64,000 nt of DNA from Chrysomallon squamiferum (GCA_012295275.1 CM022673.1:11003288-11067287); one strand, 5' to 3'. Shown: positions 12,577 through 27,152, counted from the first letter of the stretch. The notes: generated by a model from the letters alone, not told the origin. A program made the numbers and translations.

Positions 12577-15500
12577 CTGCAAATAAACAACAGTGTTTTT
12601 ACTTTACTTTTATTACTGTAAGTAATAGTACTAGTGAAAGCAGTTGTCTAATAGTATTAGTATTTGTTTTAGTAATAGAAGTAACACTACTAGTAGTGGT
12701 TATTGTAGTAGTAGCAGTTGTAGCACCAACAGTAGAATAATTGTGATAATGGTAATGGTAATAGTAGCAAATAGCTGTATACTTCTTCATTTTTAAAACT
12801 AGCATATATTAAATGAGCTAAATGTTTAGCTGTCACAAAAGGGTGGAGATTCCTGCAGTGACATTAAACTTCATAATCACTCACTCAGCAGCAGTGATGA
12901 CAATGTTAAAAGTAATGGTACTAGGTAGTGATAAATGTGGGTACATATAGTGACAGTGATAGTGATGGTTATGGTGTACATAGCAGTGATAATGGTTATG
13001 CTAACAGCAGTATCTGAATGGCTGATCTGATGATTTTAATGGCAGATGTATTTTTAAAAGCTAAATTTTCAGTTGCTTTTGTAATAGTTTAATTCTATTG
13101 TTGTTATTTAATTACTTTGTCATTCTTTATTATTAAGCTAAGTTTAGTTGTTAAGAAATATACCATTTAATATTATATCTAATATACAATTTAGATTCTT
13201 TGTAATAATATAGTAGTTGTAATAATGATATCAGTGATAGTGGTAGCAGTATTGTAATAGCAGTGATAGTAGTAGTAGTAGGAACACTATCTATTCTGTA
13301 ATGTATATTGTACTGGTTAATACATATTTAGAACATATGTGATTTGCATAAAACAAAATTATTATCTATGAAACACAACACATACTGTGTCAGGTGTGTG
13401 TCACCAAGGCATCAGCTTGCTTGATTAATTACATTTAAAATCATGTTTGGCCGGATAGCACCTAGCAATTATTTTTTTTTACTGTCTTTTCTAAAATCTG
13501 TGTTATCATGCTGTTTTAAGTTTTAATATGTTAATAAAATATGCGAGCATACATACAAGAAAAAAAGGGAAAGACAGGCCATAACACAGAAAAACAAACA
13601 AACAAACAAACAAACAAACAAAACAAGCAAGAAAAAATATGAGGAAAACAAAGAAAAGGAGATAGAGAGAGGGACAGAAAGAAAAATAAAAACAGAGAGG
13701 TAAAAAAAAGAATTAAGATAAACATAAAAGAAGAGAAAAATGAACAGTGAAAAATAATCAAACATATCAACTATAAACATATACAATAGCCTTTTCATAT
13801 CTAAATTACATTGGTTCTGTTATAAAATTTTATTAAAATAATCAAGATAAAAAGAAATAAGTAAAGAAGGAAATAAAAAATAACTAAAAATAAGTATAAA
13901 AAAGAGAAAATCAACCATAAAACCAATGGAAAAACTGAGAATATCTGTGAAGAAAAAACTACTATCTTACCACCTATATAATGTACTAATGCACATAATG
14001 TTCACTGTTTAGACAGCTGACATAATAAACATAAATATCCTGTTATTACGAAATATAACTATTAACATAACAAAATGACTCATTAACATTACTGCAGTGT
14101 TTTGCATAAATGTACACTTATCACAGGAACACTGTACAACATCCGTAAAACAGTTAACAGGGAAACAATTGTTTTTAACAAACTGTTAAGGAAATGTAAA
14201 TAACAAAATAAAAATTTAAAAATTAAGTCATAAAAACATTTTAATATTAACAAAATCACATTAAGAATTTTTTTTTTTTTTTTTTTATATTCTGTTCTTT
14301 TATTATTATTACAGAAATTACTTTTATGAAAGATGAAACAAACCACTTTCTTAGCATTTTATTATTTATTTATTTATTTATTCATTTCATTTCATTTCAT
14401 TTCATTCTTTTTCCCCAATAAATTACAATAATGAAATTTGAGTTTACTGCTTTTACTTTTTTAATCTTGACAATATCAAATAGTTTTTTTTTTATTTTTT
14501 TTACCTTTTAGACCTCTGAAGATATTATGTGGTTTTAATTGTTATATTATATTCATATATATTTATATTATGAAAAACAAAACAAAAATATCAGCTAAAA
14601 AGACAAATAAATATCTACAAAATAATAATAATCATCTTAAATATAAACATGATATTAATTCCTAATACATTTATGAGCAACTACTTCAGTATTACTGATT
14701 AATTTATATTAATCTTTAATCTAAAAATAAAGCTTCATATTATCATTAAAAGAAAACAACAACAAAAACTTTTTACATTGCTACCTTTATCAGTGAAGAA
14801 TTTGGCCAAAACTGTCAGCCTTTCCAGTAACAGCATTAACAGATTCATAAGCAACAGTTTTAATTTGTGGTTACGCAATACTCTCTGTTATTAAAGAAGA
14901 GAATCCACGAATGGATTTATCACTTATATAATCAAAGCAAGGCGATACACAGAGAATGACGTAGCCAGTTCAATTAGCGTGCAATCGTAAAAGCAATGAC
15001 GAAGGAATCTTTTCGAAACGATATATTAACCAGTTCGTTTGTGTCATCATTAGGAAATACTCAATTAAGATGGAATTTCCTTTACTACAGTGCAGGAAAC
15101 ATAATAAGGAAAATGCTTACTTATCCTTGTGTTCAAAATACTCCACATTTTGCTGTAACCACTACAACTGCAACAAAATGTGACAGGTCTCCATGTTCAA
15201 TGTGTAACAGATTGTAACACTGTCTCATTTTACTTTAATCCTACAGCTATTACAGCTGCAACAAAAATGTAACCGATATTAAAACTTTCAAGTTGTAAAA
15301 GTATCTCATATTTACTCTAACCCTGATGTATGAAAATAAGGTATCACTGAGTACTTGGTGATTGCATGAGGATATATTCCCACTCCAGCACTGTCAGACT
15401 GTATTATTTACTGCCCTGTCTTAGTATCTACAGAAAAGTGCACATTAATATCTATAATAAATATGCCATAATATTATGACAGGTTTCTTCTCTCATCAAT

Positions 15501-16789
15501 GTTACAGACCCAGAGTACCAGACACATACAAAGCATAAATTTGTTTAAAAAGCTTAAACAATAATAATAATAATAATAATTATTATTATTATTATTATAA
15601 ATTCATATCCCCATTCGTAAAACAATGTATATATTATCAATATTTAGTTCATGTTACATTATTAATAAAATTTATTCATAAAAGAAAATTAGTTACTATA
15701 TTGTGACATATATTTTAATACCTGTTCTGCAATGATAGAATACCTCAAATAAATTACGAAAGAAAAAATCTATTTTAAAAGGTGGAATCTAAAAATAGCT
15801 CAATTCTTCTTCTTTTTTTTTGATAAAATTCTTGAGAGTGTGTGTATAAAATAATAATAATAATAATAATAATTAAAAAAATAAAAATTGCTACATAATA
15901 TGAAATAAATACATGGATATTATGGTTATCAAATTAAAATTGTATATTGAATGTATTAAGCTTCTTGCTCTAAGGTACTGATTTTAATCTAAACTTCCAT
16001 ATATTGACATAACTGTAAACTGAATACAGTATTGTATCTGTCCAATGATTACCACTGTATTAATAATAATATCATAAGTATTAACTATTTTGATAGCAGT
16101 GGCAGCAATATCTCTCATTGATTAATATTGGTTTATAAGTGATTCTGTCAAACATGTATATTATCATGATATTATGTTGGATGAAAAATAGTTTAGTATG
16201 CAGAAAATCAAACAGCTTCAATGTTACAATCAAATGATTTAAAAAGTTAATAAATGTGACGTATCTAATTAAGTAATTTACATAAAATTCATAAAGGACA
16301 GAATAAATTCAATAATTTGATCGATATTTTAAATTTCCATTGCTTGGTTATATATTCACATAATCATAAACTTTAATTTCCATAATACAAAAATATTTTC
16401 GAGTTTATAAACTTTAATCTAACAATTCAAAATCATATTTTAATAAGAATGTAAATTCAAAATTTAAATGATTGATGTCATTATCTAACGAAGTTTGTAA
16501 CTTACAATGAAAAGAAAAAAATTAACTATAAATTTCCCTTATTACAGTTACAAATGAAATATAGTTTAGTCATCAGAGCGCATTATTATTTAATAGTATA
16601 GCTTTTTCATCTTTTCATCTTTTTTTTTTTTCCCCAAATACTGAAATAGGCCAACATTTTAGTCGGTGCGCTAAATTTGTAAAAATTGAAAGAGTCATTT
16701 TGCTTAAATGGAGCAATCGTTTAAATTCTTTAAAATAAATTTGCAATCATATATAGTCTGCAAATATATAAATAAAAACTAATACTTAC
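12577..16789. other. Non-coding DNA, probable intron 1 of the minus-strand gene
   Basis: Holds degenerate (GTA)n/(TAG)n blocks at 12,600-12,770 and 13,200-13,290, (CAAA)n at about 13,587-13,623, purine-rich A/G DNA at 13,555-13,930, and a perfect (AAT)n-(ATT)n inverted repeat at 15,560-15,599. A 73-codon plus-strand frame at 14,996 is unrecognised. No exon is supported. Confidence 0.5.
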
Positions 16790-16935
16790 AACTACATTAC
16801 GAAGTTAACAAAAACACCTTTCAATCACTGGTGATACTATGTTTACTCTCAGCTAAAGAAGTTATCCACCGCCATTTAATCGCTGACGGAACTTCCTGTA
16901 TTTAGCGACATCGCGTCTTTAGTGCTTCTGTAAAC
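16790..16935 (-). promoter_or_regulatory. Putative TATA-less promoter and non-coding exon 1 of an unidentified minus-strand gene
   Basis: An island that is not simple repeat. Read on the minus strand it has CCAATCG, an ETS-like ACAGGAAGT, a YY1-like AAATGGCGG, and then a good donor GTT|GTAAGT with the exon end at 16,790. Two short upstream reading frames (ATGTCGCTA... and ATGGCGGTG...) stop within the exon, so it would be mostly leader. This mix of sites is typical of housekeeping promoters. Confidence 0.4.
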
Positions 16936-17723
16936 ATCTCTACGATTGGTTAGTTTTCATAAAACCATGTAAAAAATGTCAAAATGTTTTGTCGACTCCC
17001 AGTTAATTATATGCACTGTCAAACTAATTCAGTATTACTCGAAAAATTACACAATCGTTTTTAACCAAATTTTTTATTTTTAAAATTATTTTTTTCTTTT
17101 TATGCTTTAAATATTCTCTTTTCTTCAAAATAAAAGGCAATTGCTGCATCCAATCAAAACTCTCCTTTTTCGATTCAGATGATTGATCAAGGGCGACAAG
17201 CATTATTTATATTGAACATGTAATCTGTAAGTTAATTCTAATGCTGATTTACGTTATATCAATAAATCATCATCAATATTCATGTTTTTACCATACAGAC
17301 CGAAGAGAGATTTATAACGCAAAATAATATCCAGTTAATATAGTCACTGAATTTCTTAGATGAAAAAATTATTAGCAATAACAAATGCAATTTTTTAAAA
17401 TTAATTTTTGTAATATATATACATGAATATAATTTATCATAAAAAATAAAATATATTAAAACATTATTTTAATATCTTTCATATAAATGATGTTTATTTT
17501 CATCTTTAACTTTACTCATTTAAAAACAAATTTAATATTGAATATAAAAAAAAATATAACATGTTGTTATATAAAAGTTTCGAAAAGGTTTAGATGATCA
17601 TTATTATAGATTATTTTAGATGAGTAAATGAACATGGTTACAGTGGAAACATTGTATATTAATAATAGTTATTTATAATTTAATGTTCTGATTATTTCAA
17701 AACGATAATAAAATTACATTATT

Positions 17724-17769
<46 letters not shown>

Positions 17770-18572
17770 CGTCAGACAGAATACAACAAATTAAAAATAT
17801 TGGTTTGGAAATATGAAATACGCTGTTACCATTTCTATTAATACTAGTGCTGATGCTACAACAACAACAACAACTACTACTACTACTACTACTACTACGA
17901 ATAATAATAATAAAGTGCATTAGTATAAGAAAAAGTGAAGAAAAAATTAATTAATAATAATAATAATAATAATAAAATAATTAATAAAAATAATTAAAAT
18001 GTGGTGGTAGTAGTAGCAGCAGCAGTAGTAGTAGTAGAAGTATTTATATTTTTATTATTGTTATTATAATGTGTTTTTTTTCTGATTAATCATCTGCTGC
18101 TACTTCTTATATTGATTTTAACTTACCGAATGTGGCCATACTTGAATATTATAATTGATGTGATTAATTTATTTATTATTAATCTATTTATAATATGTTA
18201 ATTATTTCATAACTGACTACAGTTAATAATTATTATAATTAGTTATTTACGTATTTTTGAAATTATCATGGGAGATAACTCTTGCACGAAAAGTAAAAAA
18301 CTAAGTAAGAAAAGTAGTCCTGCCGTTCGATTATGATACAATACTTTAATACATAAATACTAAATAGTTTCATAGCCAGATACGTCTATGTAATAATATA
18401 ACTGAACGCACATTGTTTTCATGACGAAAATATTTTAAAATTATTTTTACTATACAGCTTGCTATACTGAATTGTTTGTATTTTTTATAAAGACAGTAAC
18501 GAAAAAAAACTAAAAAAACCCTTAATATTTATGTAATTATCAAAACGATCATATCTATTTCAACAGCACTCA

Positions 18573-18609
<37 letters not shown>

Positions 18610-19525
18610 CGAATAAAAATAAAACAAAATAATTCGCAAATATTTTTCTCGTTAAACTGAAATTAATTTTACTAATTTTATCTTAAACCTTACATTCACC
18701 CAAATGATTGCGTTGTTTTCTTAAATTATGAGTCACCTCTGTACAAGTTTCTGTATATATGTATGTATATAATGTGTTTGTATGTTTGTATATCATGTCT
18801 TTGTGCGTATGTTTGTATATGTGTGTATATGTATGTATATATGTTTGTGTACATATGTATGTGTGTGTGTGTGTGTGTATATGTATGTATTATGTTTAAA
18901 TAAATGTCTCAAATTACACTTTATCTAGTTATTTTCATTAAATTTTTATTTAATTTTTTTTTTCGACTTGCTATTTTATTGACATAACTTTATGACAAGG
19001 TAATTAATTACTAGCAAGTATACTAAAAACATTGAAGAAAAACATTGCTCGAAAGCAAATATGAATATAAATGATGTTTATTTCATAAAATTAATCTTGA
19101 AATAATTGCATAAAATTACATACAGATCAAAACGGCAAAGAAAGATAGTTAAATAAAAATATAAAATGTTTTGGTATTTTTAACTGCTATTTTTGCAAAA
19201 TAATAATAATAATAATAATTAGTAGTAGTATATATAGTAAATAAATAAACAATAAAATTACAATGGACATGATTTGGAAATAAAATCAAAAGCTTTTGAC
19301 TGCGCATGAGTGGATTTTAGTGATTTTTAACGTGACAAAATTGTTGAAGCACATGAAAAGATATCTAAATGAAAATGTTTTCAAAAATGAATGACTACAT
19401 TACTGACTAGATTATTACAAAACTTTTAGTAATTTTACGAAAATGGAATACAAATTCAGTTTAGTATTTATATTGAAATAATACTAATACTAGCACTAGC
19501 ACACTGTTAATTATATACATGAATA

Positions 19526-19573
<48 letters not shown>

Positions 19574-20759
19574 GAAACACTAAAAAAGTAATATTTCACT
19601 CAGTAATACACACAAACACATGCAAACATTTTAGTTACACACATCAGAGTGGAAGATTAAATGTTTCAGTGTACAAAATGACTTAAATGTAACATACCTT
19701 TATTTTATTTTTAGCCAACAAAATAAAAATAACACAACTTATTAAGTGTGTGTGTGTTCCTTTTCTGTTAATGCACGAAACAGATTTGTGATTTATATCA
19801 GTAATTTTATTAAAATGAAATTCAAAGATAATCTTCTTATATTTACATTCAAATAATTCTACCTGTCGTTGTTACCTAGACAGAGTTGGCACTGATAACA
19901 GTATTTATTCATCAGTCATATTTTATCAGTCATAGCTGCAGTGGTTTGACGATTAATCAATGAAGAACGGAGTGCTGTGCACTTTTCCTCACTTTTACTT
20001 AAACCACTTGAACTCATTCACGATCGAGGCTTCTTCCTGTCATAAAATTTCCTTCGCCCGCGACTAAATTTTCTTATGCTTCAGTTGATTCTTGTGTTAT
20101 TCTTCCCTTTGTATATTTAAATAATTATAATTAGGCGAAAGATTTATTCTGTGCCGAGAAACCAGAGTCTAATTATAATTAATTTTGTTACATATTTAGA
20201 CTATATTATTAAGTGTTATTTTAATTAGAGCCTTATAACAATGGGTTTAGTTGTTGTTGTTTTAATTCACGCCTCTTGTTAGTTGTTGTTGTTGTTGTTT
20301 TAATTCACACCTCTTGTTTTATTCGCTGTCGAGTGTACGATTCGTTGACTTAACAATCCAAATTACAAAGAAAATGTAGCGACACGTGTTCATTCATAGT
20401 ACATCGTCGGGCTTATGACGTGACACAAATGGTGCGCATTAACGTATTTTCGATATGAATATAATGTCGATGGATGTTGAACTCATTTCTCAGATAAGGG
20501 CTAGTTCTAAAATAAATAATTCTGTTTCTAATGTATTTATTTATTTTGTTAGGCGTTTTTTTTTTTTTTTCCCAAATGGTAATTATAATACAAAAACTTT
20601 TTTATTTCTTTTAATAATTTGGCTTAATTCTCTTGTTTTTTTTTTTTTTTTTTTCTTCTTTTATATTTACGTTGACGAAAATTTAAAAACCTGTTCATAT
20701 ATAGTATTCAAAGCATTTTTAAGATATGTACATCAATTAACCATAAAGCGTAATGTAAT

Positions 20760-20791
<32 letters not shown>

Positions 20792-21230
20792 GTTGTTTTT
20801 GTTCAATAGAGTTTGTGTAGTACTGATACAGTCTGACAGGTTTCACTGAATCTCAGAATAAAACAGCAAGAAGAAACGGTAACAGAGAAAACAATTTAAC
20901 GGTTTCATACTGTACGACAGGCTTTGATTTTGATCGTTTGTAGCCATAGCTATTTGTATGTTTTATATATAAATCAGTTTGTCTGACATTCAGCCCAAGA
21001 CTCTCAATCCGAATATCGAATCAAAGCTCGGGAAACGTTAAGGACCGAAATCCTTTTTTTTATAATGTCGAACTATTAATATTTTTCATAAGATAGTGAA
21101 AATAATGTCTGTTATTTTATATTTTCCTCAAGCTCTGGAAATCAGTACGAAATATTAATAAACTGCTAAAACAGATAATACCTCCATACTTCAACATCAT
21201 CAAATACTTCATTAATATTTCTAGAAGCCA
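16936..21230. other. Intergenic AT-rich DNA with microsatellites
   Basis: Contains (GT)21 at 17,727-17,768, CTA/AAT triplet tracts at 17,860-18,050, (CA)n at 18,570-18,608, a GTAT/GT-rich block at 18,750-18,890 and (AAT)n at about 19,526-19,570. Two adjacent copies of a 31-38 bp unit (TTGTTTTAATTCACGCCTCT core) lie at 20,249-20,317. The stretch 19,870-20,450 is less repetitive and has an E-box CACGTG near 20,383 and ATGACGTGAC near 20,416, so it might be regulatory, but no transcript start is supported. Confidence 0.5.
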
Positions 21231-22587
21231 CTAAAATTTAACGAGACCGGTTACTTCATAACGTTCCCCTAATTTTGGCAGTCCGTACTTTTTCAAGATG
21301 GCGTTAGCCTCGATTCTGCTTTCAGGTGGTATGGCGCGCTTTGTGTCTTCTATCAACATCAGCTTCGCTCCTCTTTGCCGGTCAACTTTGAAGGCGTCCA
21401 GAGCTAGGTTCAGGTATTCCTTGCGTACGTCCAAGAGGTCAAAGAGAACTGAACAGCTCTGACGAGCATCCTTCATAAGATCTTCAAATATGATGGGAAG
21501 AACGGGATAACCTTTCTCGCGACAGTCGTTGCAGCGTGACACTGCTGCCGCCCATGCCGCTGTGTAGATGCCAACGGAGGAGATTTTGGAAGGTTTCAAC
21601 GATGCGATCTCCTTCTCGTTGACTTTGGTGTAGTTGTCGTAGACGATTGTTCCTAAAGAAAGGCAGAACGGTGGACATGACGTTGTTGTCCATAATGAAG
21701 CGCATGGCGTTGGACGCGGGGTGCATCTGGTGCACGGCTAGATAGGAAGACACTGTTTTTAGACTGTTTCTGTACATGAAAATTGTTCTGATTTTGGGAA
21801 ACATCATCATGATGTCTTCCATCAGCCTCGTCGCACACGGTCTGGTCTTGACGCAGACGATGCCAGCGTGGTCGTCCGGTTTGCAGAGAATACGCACTGC
21901 ACTAGCTAACAGCTGTTCGTACTCTCCTTGCTGCAAGGACTTGTTCTTTTTCAGGAAGCCGAGAGTCGTGACGACGTCGGGCTCTGCGAACAGCGCCATT
22001 CCGGGAATTCTTCGAAATACGTTGCTAAGCAACGTCGAACCGCAGTGACCGGTGCTGGACAACCATATCACCGGCACTCTAGGATTGCCGACGTCGGAAG
22101 CGATTTTGTGAAACGACGCCAACGGCATCGTGATGACGCGGACAGCTTTCTCGAACTGAATCTGGTACAGCGGCAGGTTCTTCTGGTTTTTCGTGATGTT
22201 CATGTCTTCTGGCGTTTCTACGAACACGACTTCCTCTTTCGTCATGCAGTACAAAGTCACGTGAGGCTTCAGAACGTAACTGGGATGTTTAAAGCCTTTG
22301 TGAAGCGTGATAAAGTTACTCGGATCCGCCACCAGCATGGGAAGAAATTTTCTCCTCCAGTATATTTCCGTGACATGCGCACTTTGCTTGAAATTCAAAC
22401 CTCGTTTTGCGTCTCTTCTTGTTCTTACGACTCCCGTGACAGCCCAAGTGAATTTCTGAAACGTGACAACCACGGAACGAACAAAGCAGTAAAATAAGTA
22501 ACCCATTACGTGAAGTACGTAATCTCTGAACATGTACATCGTCTTACTGATGTTTTCTAGATGGTTCGTTTCCCCAGGCTGATCCAT
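21231..22587 (-). CDS. P-loop sulfotransferase, single coding exon, one apparent frameshift
   Basis: The frame from the ATG at 22,587 (context AAGATGG) encodes an N-terminal hydrophobic segment (about residues 23-43, YVLHVMGYLFYCFVRSVVV), suggesting a type II Golgi membrane protein. The PAPS 5'-phosphosulfate loop is at about 176-188 (LSSTGHCGSTLLS) and the 3'-phosphate site at about 271-283 (MYRNSLKTVSSYL). Members move sulfate from PAPS to carbohydrate, lipid or other acceptors; the acceptor here is unknown. Near 21,655-21,663 the good protein moves to another frame (LGTIVYDNYTKVNEKE..., then PVLPIIFEDLMKD) and ends at 21,231. Removing one base there would give about 451 residues, a normal length. 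The break resembles a splice acceptor (CTTTCTTTAG) but no matching donor was found, so a base error or a young pseudogene is likelier. An upstream in-frame ATG at 22,668 is less likely the start. Confidence 0.85.
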
Positions 22588-24247
22588 CTTGCTTTGTTTG
22601 TGTAGTTTATAAAGAGAAAAAAATTCCAAAAATATTTTCGGTTTCCGATTATCAAAGTAATAAATCAAATTACAAAAGAAAAATCACATTAAAAAAAAAT
22701 AACAATGTAACAGTGGAATATATACAACAAATGCTAACAACAGAATCACTGAGTATAATCCACTGATTATATTATACTGGAATAGAATTTCAACGAGAAA
22801 TGAGAAACATATGTTATTTTTCAATTTGTGTTGTTCGAAAATGGTATTTCAAAACGGACGGAAAACAGCACAGTAAAACACAGATATGAAACTTTTCGTC
22901 GTAAAATAATGTTTTGTTGTTTTTGTTCTGCTATAGTCAGGAACACATTAAAGTGATATCACCAACTTCACCGTCTCCTGTGACTTTCTTATCCATGCGT
23001 TATTAGTGATTAATTTATATTACGTCCATCGAATTCCTACAAGAGTTGTCTTCCTTTTCCTTAGGTGGGGTCTGAAACAAATAAAATAAAATTTTTGAAT
23101 ATTTACTACGGTATTACATTTTCTTGTTATAAAAATAAACAGTTAACAATCCTTCAGAATAAAAAATAAAAAAATTCGATATTAATTTTACTAGCAAATT
23201 TACTTCAACGTGAGATTCCATTCTAACAAAAATATCTCACAGCGGTGACAGCTTCCGGTTAGCTTCGCGCTTTTTTTTTTTTAATTCAGACGCCGAACGT
23301 TGCACTGGTTTTCTGAAACAGATTATAAAGCAGGTGTGACGGAGTGTCGTGTGAAACAGGTGCATTAGTTACTGTGTCGCCTGGCGGGGTTCTGAGAAAA
23401 AGAAACGGACAAAAAGTCCGTTCTATTCATCGTTTTAATCTTTTCATTCAGTGCGAAGTGACATGCGATGCTGTTGTGGTGATGTGCGCACACATCAAAC
23501 TTTCCCGAAACATAAACAGAAGAACATGTTTTTTTTCAATGACCTTACTTAGCCGAGTCATATTTTATTCTGATTAAAGAAAAAAAATATACCTGGCTTG
23601 ATATTCGGAAAGCATGAACGAAAAGGCATCATTATATTATTTTAGTATTATGCCCTTTTTATTTATAATAATACGAGGGCATTTGGTGCCCCCGATCGAC
23701 CTTCAGATATGCTCTCCAACCCTTTACAGAATGTTTTGATAAAAATAAATGCAGTAACTCCAATATATTACTGTCGATTAACTCCACATTTCGAAATATT
23801 ATAAACTCTCATTTTATGGTTTCATAACATCATTCATGGAAACAACTAATTTATTATTATTATTATTATTATTACCATACAATGAAGTACATGGCGACTA
23901 TGTTTTGTCTTGTGAGTAGTGCCAGCCTTGTTTATAGTTTATTGATTTTGATGTTAAAGTCTGTAATATATTGATTTCTTTTTCTTTCTTTTTTTCATCC
24001 TTTGGTGTGTTATAGTAAAGACTACTTTATCAGTTTAAAGTTAAACTATATTTAATATAATTTTATGTGTTTTTAATTTTTAATTTTTTTTTAATTTTAT
24101 TATTATTATTATTATTTTTTGGCGTTATGATGATAACAGAAAGGTACCCGTCATCACAAGTCTTTAGACTGTTTATTATAAAAAAACAAACACCCAACGA
24201 ATATTTTACATATAAGCTCCCACTGAAATGAGAGCCCTACCATAGCC

Positions 24248-24290
<43 letters not shown>

Positions 24291-24834
24291 ATCAGTCGTA
24301 GGGCAGTGGTTGGAAAGGAAAAAAGTAAAAAGTTGAACAAAGAAGGATTTATTCTGTGACTCATCTTAAACTCTGTTTCCCACTTCTGTTTTTCAAAAAG
24401 GTATTAGTTTATTTTTCTTTTATCTTTTTCTTCTTTTTTTCTTTTTCCTATCTTTTTTTTTTTTTTTTTTTTTTTTTTTATATAGGAACAGTTGTCAGTT
24501 TATTTATATACCATTCATATTGTGAAGTGCATTATCTATTAATTTCAAGCGGGACTAAAATTTATTGGTGGGTGGTTTACTTTGAAAAGGGAAGTAATTT
24601 CTGTTTTTTTTAATAGATAATAATTCTTCTTTTATCACGTATGACACTCATACTTGTGTTATTGTACAATGTATTTTCTCGTGAATATAAAAATAAACTA
24701 TGACGTCATGATGTATTATTGTTTTATTATTAGCAAAGGTTGATTGCTAATAAAACATCTACATGGCAGAATAAAGATTACATATAAGATTCTACAGCTA
24801 TATGATACATTCGAAAATAAATTTGTTAAGCAAT

Positions 24835-24958
<124 letters not shown>

Positions 24959-25176
24959 AAATAAAAATTAAAAAAGAATTTTTTTCATTGCACGGAATTT
25001 AAACCCGTAAACAGAATTAGTGGCTTGCAGATATTTCAAGAAACAGACATTTAACCGAACGGATAGTGATGAATTACATGTGATATTGTGACATATGGTA
25101 ATAACATTAACACAACATTAAATACACTTGAATACTATCCACCGTTCTGTTAATTCGATTTATTTTTCTTCCTTTT

Positions 25177-25236
<60 letters not shown>

Positions 25237-25587
25237 TCTTTGCTTAAGGGGATTTTTCAAACTAAGATATGTTATAAATCTTTAAATGCTAAATAAATAT
25301 TTATATCTATATAAAATAAATTTAAAAAAAAATATTTTAATCGTTTTCAGTAAAGACACTGCACTTGAATATAACGATTTTCTAAGTGCGGAGATTCTTA
25401 CGCAAAAAAATATATATTTGGTGATGGTATTTTAGTAGTAGTAGTAATCGTTTTCAGTGTATGTTGTTAGACACTGCACTTCAGCAGTAAAATGAAGAAA
25501 TTAATTGCAATAATATTTCTAAGTTGTAGTAGTAGTAGAGATTCTTACGCAATCAAAACTATCACCAGAACAACAATAAACAACAGT

Positions 25588-25681
25588 GGTGGTGGTGATG
25601 GTATGGTAGTAGTAGCAGTAGTAGTAGTAGTAGTAGTAGTAGCAGCAGTAGTAGTAGTAGTAGTAGTTGTTGTAGTAATAC

Positions 25682-25713
<32 letters not shown>

Positions 25714-25765
25714 ATAATACTAGTAATAGTAGTAGTAGTAGTAGTAATAGTAGTAGTAGTAGTAA

Positions 25766-25805
<40 letters not shown>

Positions 25806-25812
25806 TATAATA
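25588..25812. repeat. (GTA)n trinucleotide array, about 225 bp
   Basis: GTA/GTAGCA/GTAATA triplets with interruptions. They stay in register and so translate as a poly-valine frame, which is not a gene. Confidence 0.95.
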
Positions 25813-26521
25813 ATAATTTTAAAATGTATAACGATATATTCATTTAGGGCTACCTGTATTGTAACACTATACTGGAGCGCGTATATTCACCAGACAGGTA
25901 AACTGATAGCTGTATGAAATTAACTTGCAGCCGGGTTTGTGTATTCTTGTGTAAACAGTTAATGATTAATTGCTTTAGTTCGTGTTTATATATATATGTA
26001 TTTTTTTATTAAAAAAAAAAAAAAAAAACAAAAAAAAAAAAAAAAAAAAAAAAAACAGGTCGGTAGTTATTTGCCTTAGGCATAATTCCCTCGGAATATG
26101 TCATATTTTTAATTCGCTCTCTTTGAAATCATATTATCATTTCCAAATTTGCAGCAACATACTTGTTGAATCTTCAAAAACGTAAGCCTCACACACACAC
26201 GCGCGCACGCACGCACGCACGCACGCGCACTAACACAGATTTACTCACACCCAAAACACGTTCTTGCACATACGCATAAACGCTCACAACAATATCGTAA
26301 CAAACTATATTAGAAATTAAAATAAATAATCGCATGTAGCCAATCTATGGAAGATAAGTTACATTTTAAAATTTATAATTAGAAAGAAGTCAGCTTTTTT
26401 TTCAAATTAATGGAAACAGTCATATACAGAAGTATAGACAGACTGAGACAGATAAACAGACAAACAGATGAATAGATGGATAACTCGAGTGACATACAAA
26501 TCCACTGATGAATAGACAGAC

Positions 26522-26559
<38 letters not shown>

Positions 26560-26668
26560 CAAATATATTGACAGATAGATAACAGGTAGAGATTTATTGT
26601 TAGATATATAGACAGACAGATAGAGGGAAAGCACACACATACACAAGTTTAACAACAACAACAACAAC

Positions 26669-26708
<40 letters not shown>

Positions 26709-27152
26709 GGGCTGTTATTTAGAAAACTTGCTCAGTGTAAATCATACAATACTGTGCGAGCCCGTTAATCCGAATAAAAACAGTGAAGAGCAGCAAAACC
26801 CGCCAGTTTGTCTGTTCGAAACGACCTCTTGACATGCAAAGAGATCTAACACGAATAATGATATTTAACATCCACTTTTATTTAACTTTTTAAAATATCT
26901 TTCTCACACTGTGAAAACGAAATCTGTCTAACTATACTTTAAAAAAAAATAAAAAAATAAATAAATAAATAAATTGATATAAATTATTAAATATAACAGT
27001 TACAGAAATGAGAATTCCCGCTCAAAAAAAAAAAAAAAAAAAAAAAAAAGTTTAATAAAAGATCATACAGTTTTAGAATTATAGATTTAGTTTTAAATGG
27101 TTATTAAAGGATTTTAAGTACAGGGTTAAAATAATACGACTTACCTTTTAAC

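Noticed and set aside
21655-21690. Short intron at the sulfotransferase frame break
   Set aside because: CTTTCTTTAG looks like an acceptor, but the nearest GT upstream gives an intron under 35 bp and larger introns would remove good coding sequence.
21776-22497. Plus-strand open frames of 90 and 189 codons
   Set aside because: They lie antisense to the sulfotransferase exon and only reflect its codon structure; no family resemblance or splice context.
23015-23071. Minus-strand mini-exon TPPKEKEDNSCRNSMDVI then stop
   Set aside because: Has a good acceptor (TTTGTTTCAG) but only 18 codons, no partner exon and no recognisable peptide.
25492-25917. 141-codon poly-valine frame
   Set aside because: Translation of a (GTA)n array.
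26196-26232. CRISPR-like or telomere-like array
   Set aside because: It is a (CGCA)n microsatellite; no repeat-spacer structure exists anywhere in the window.
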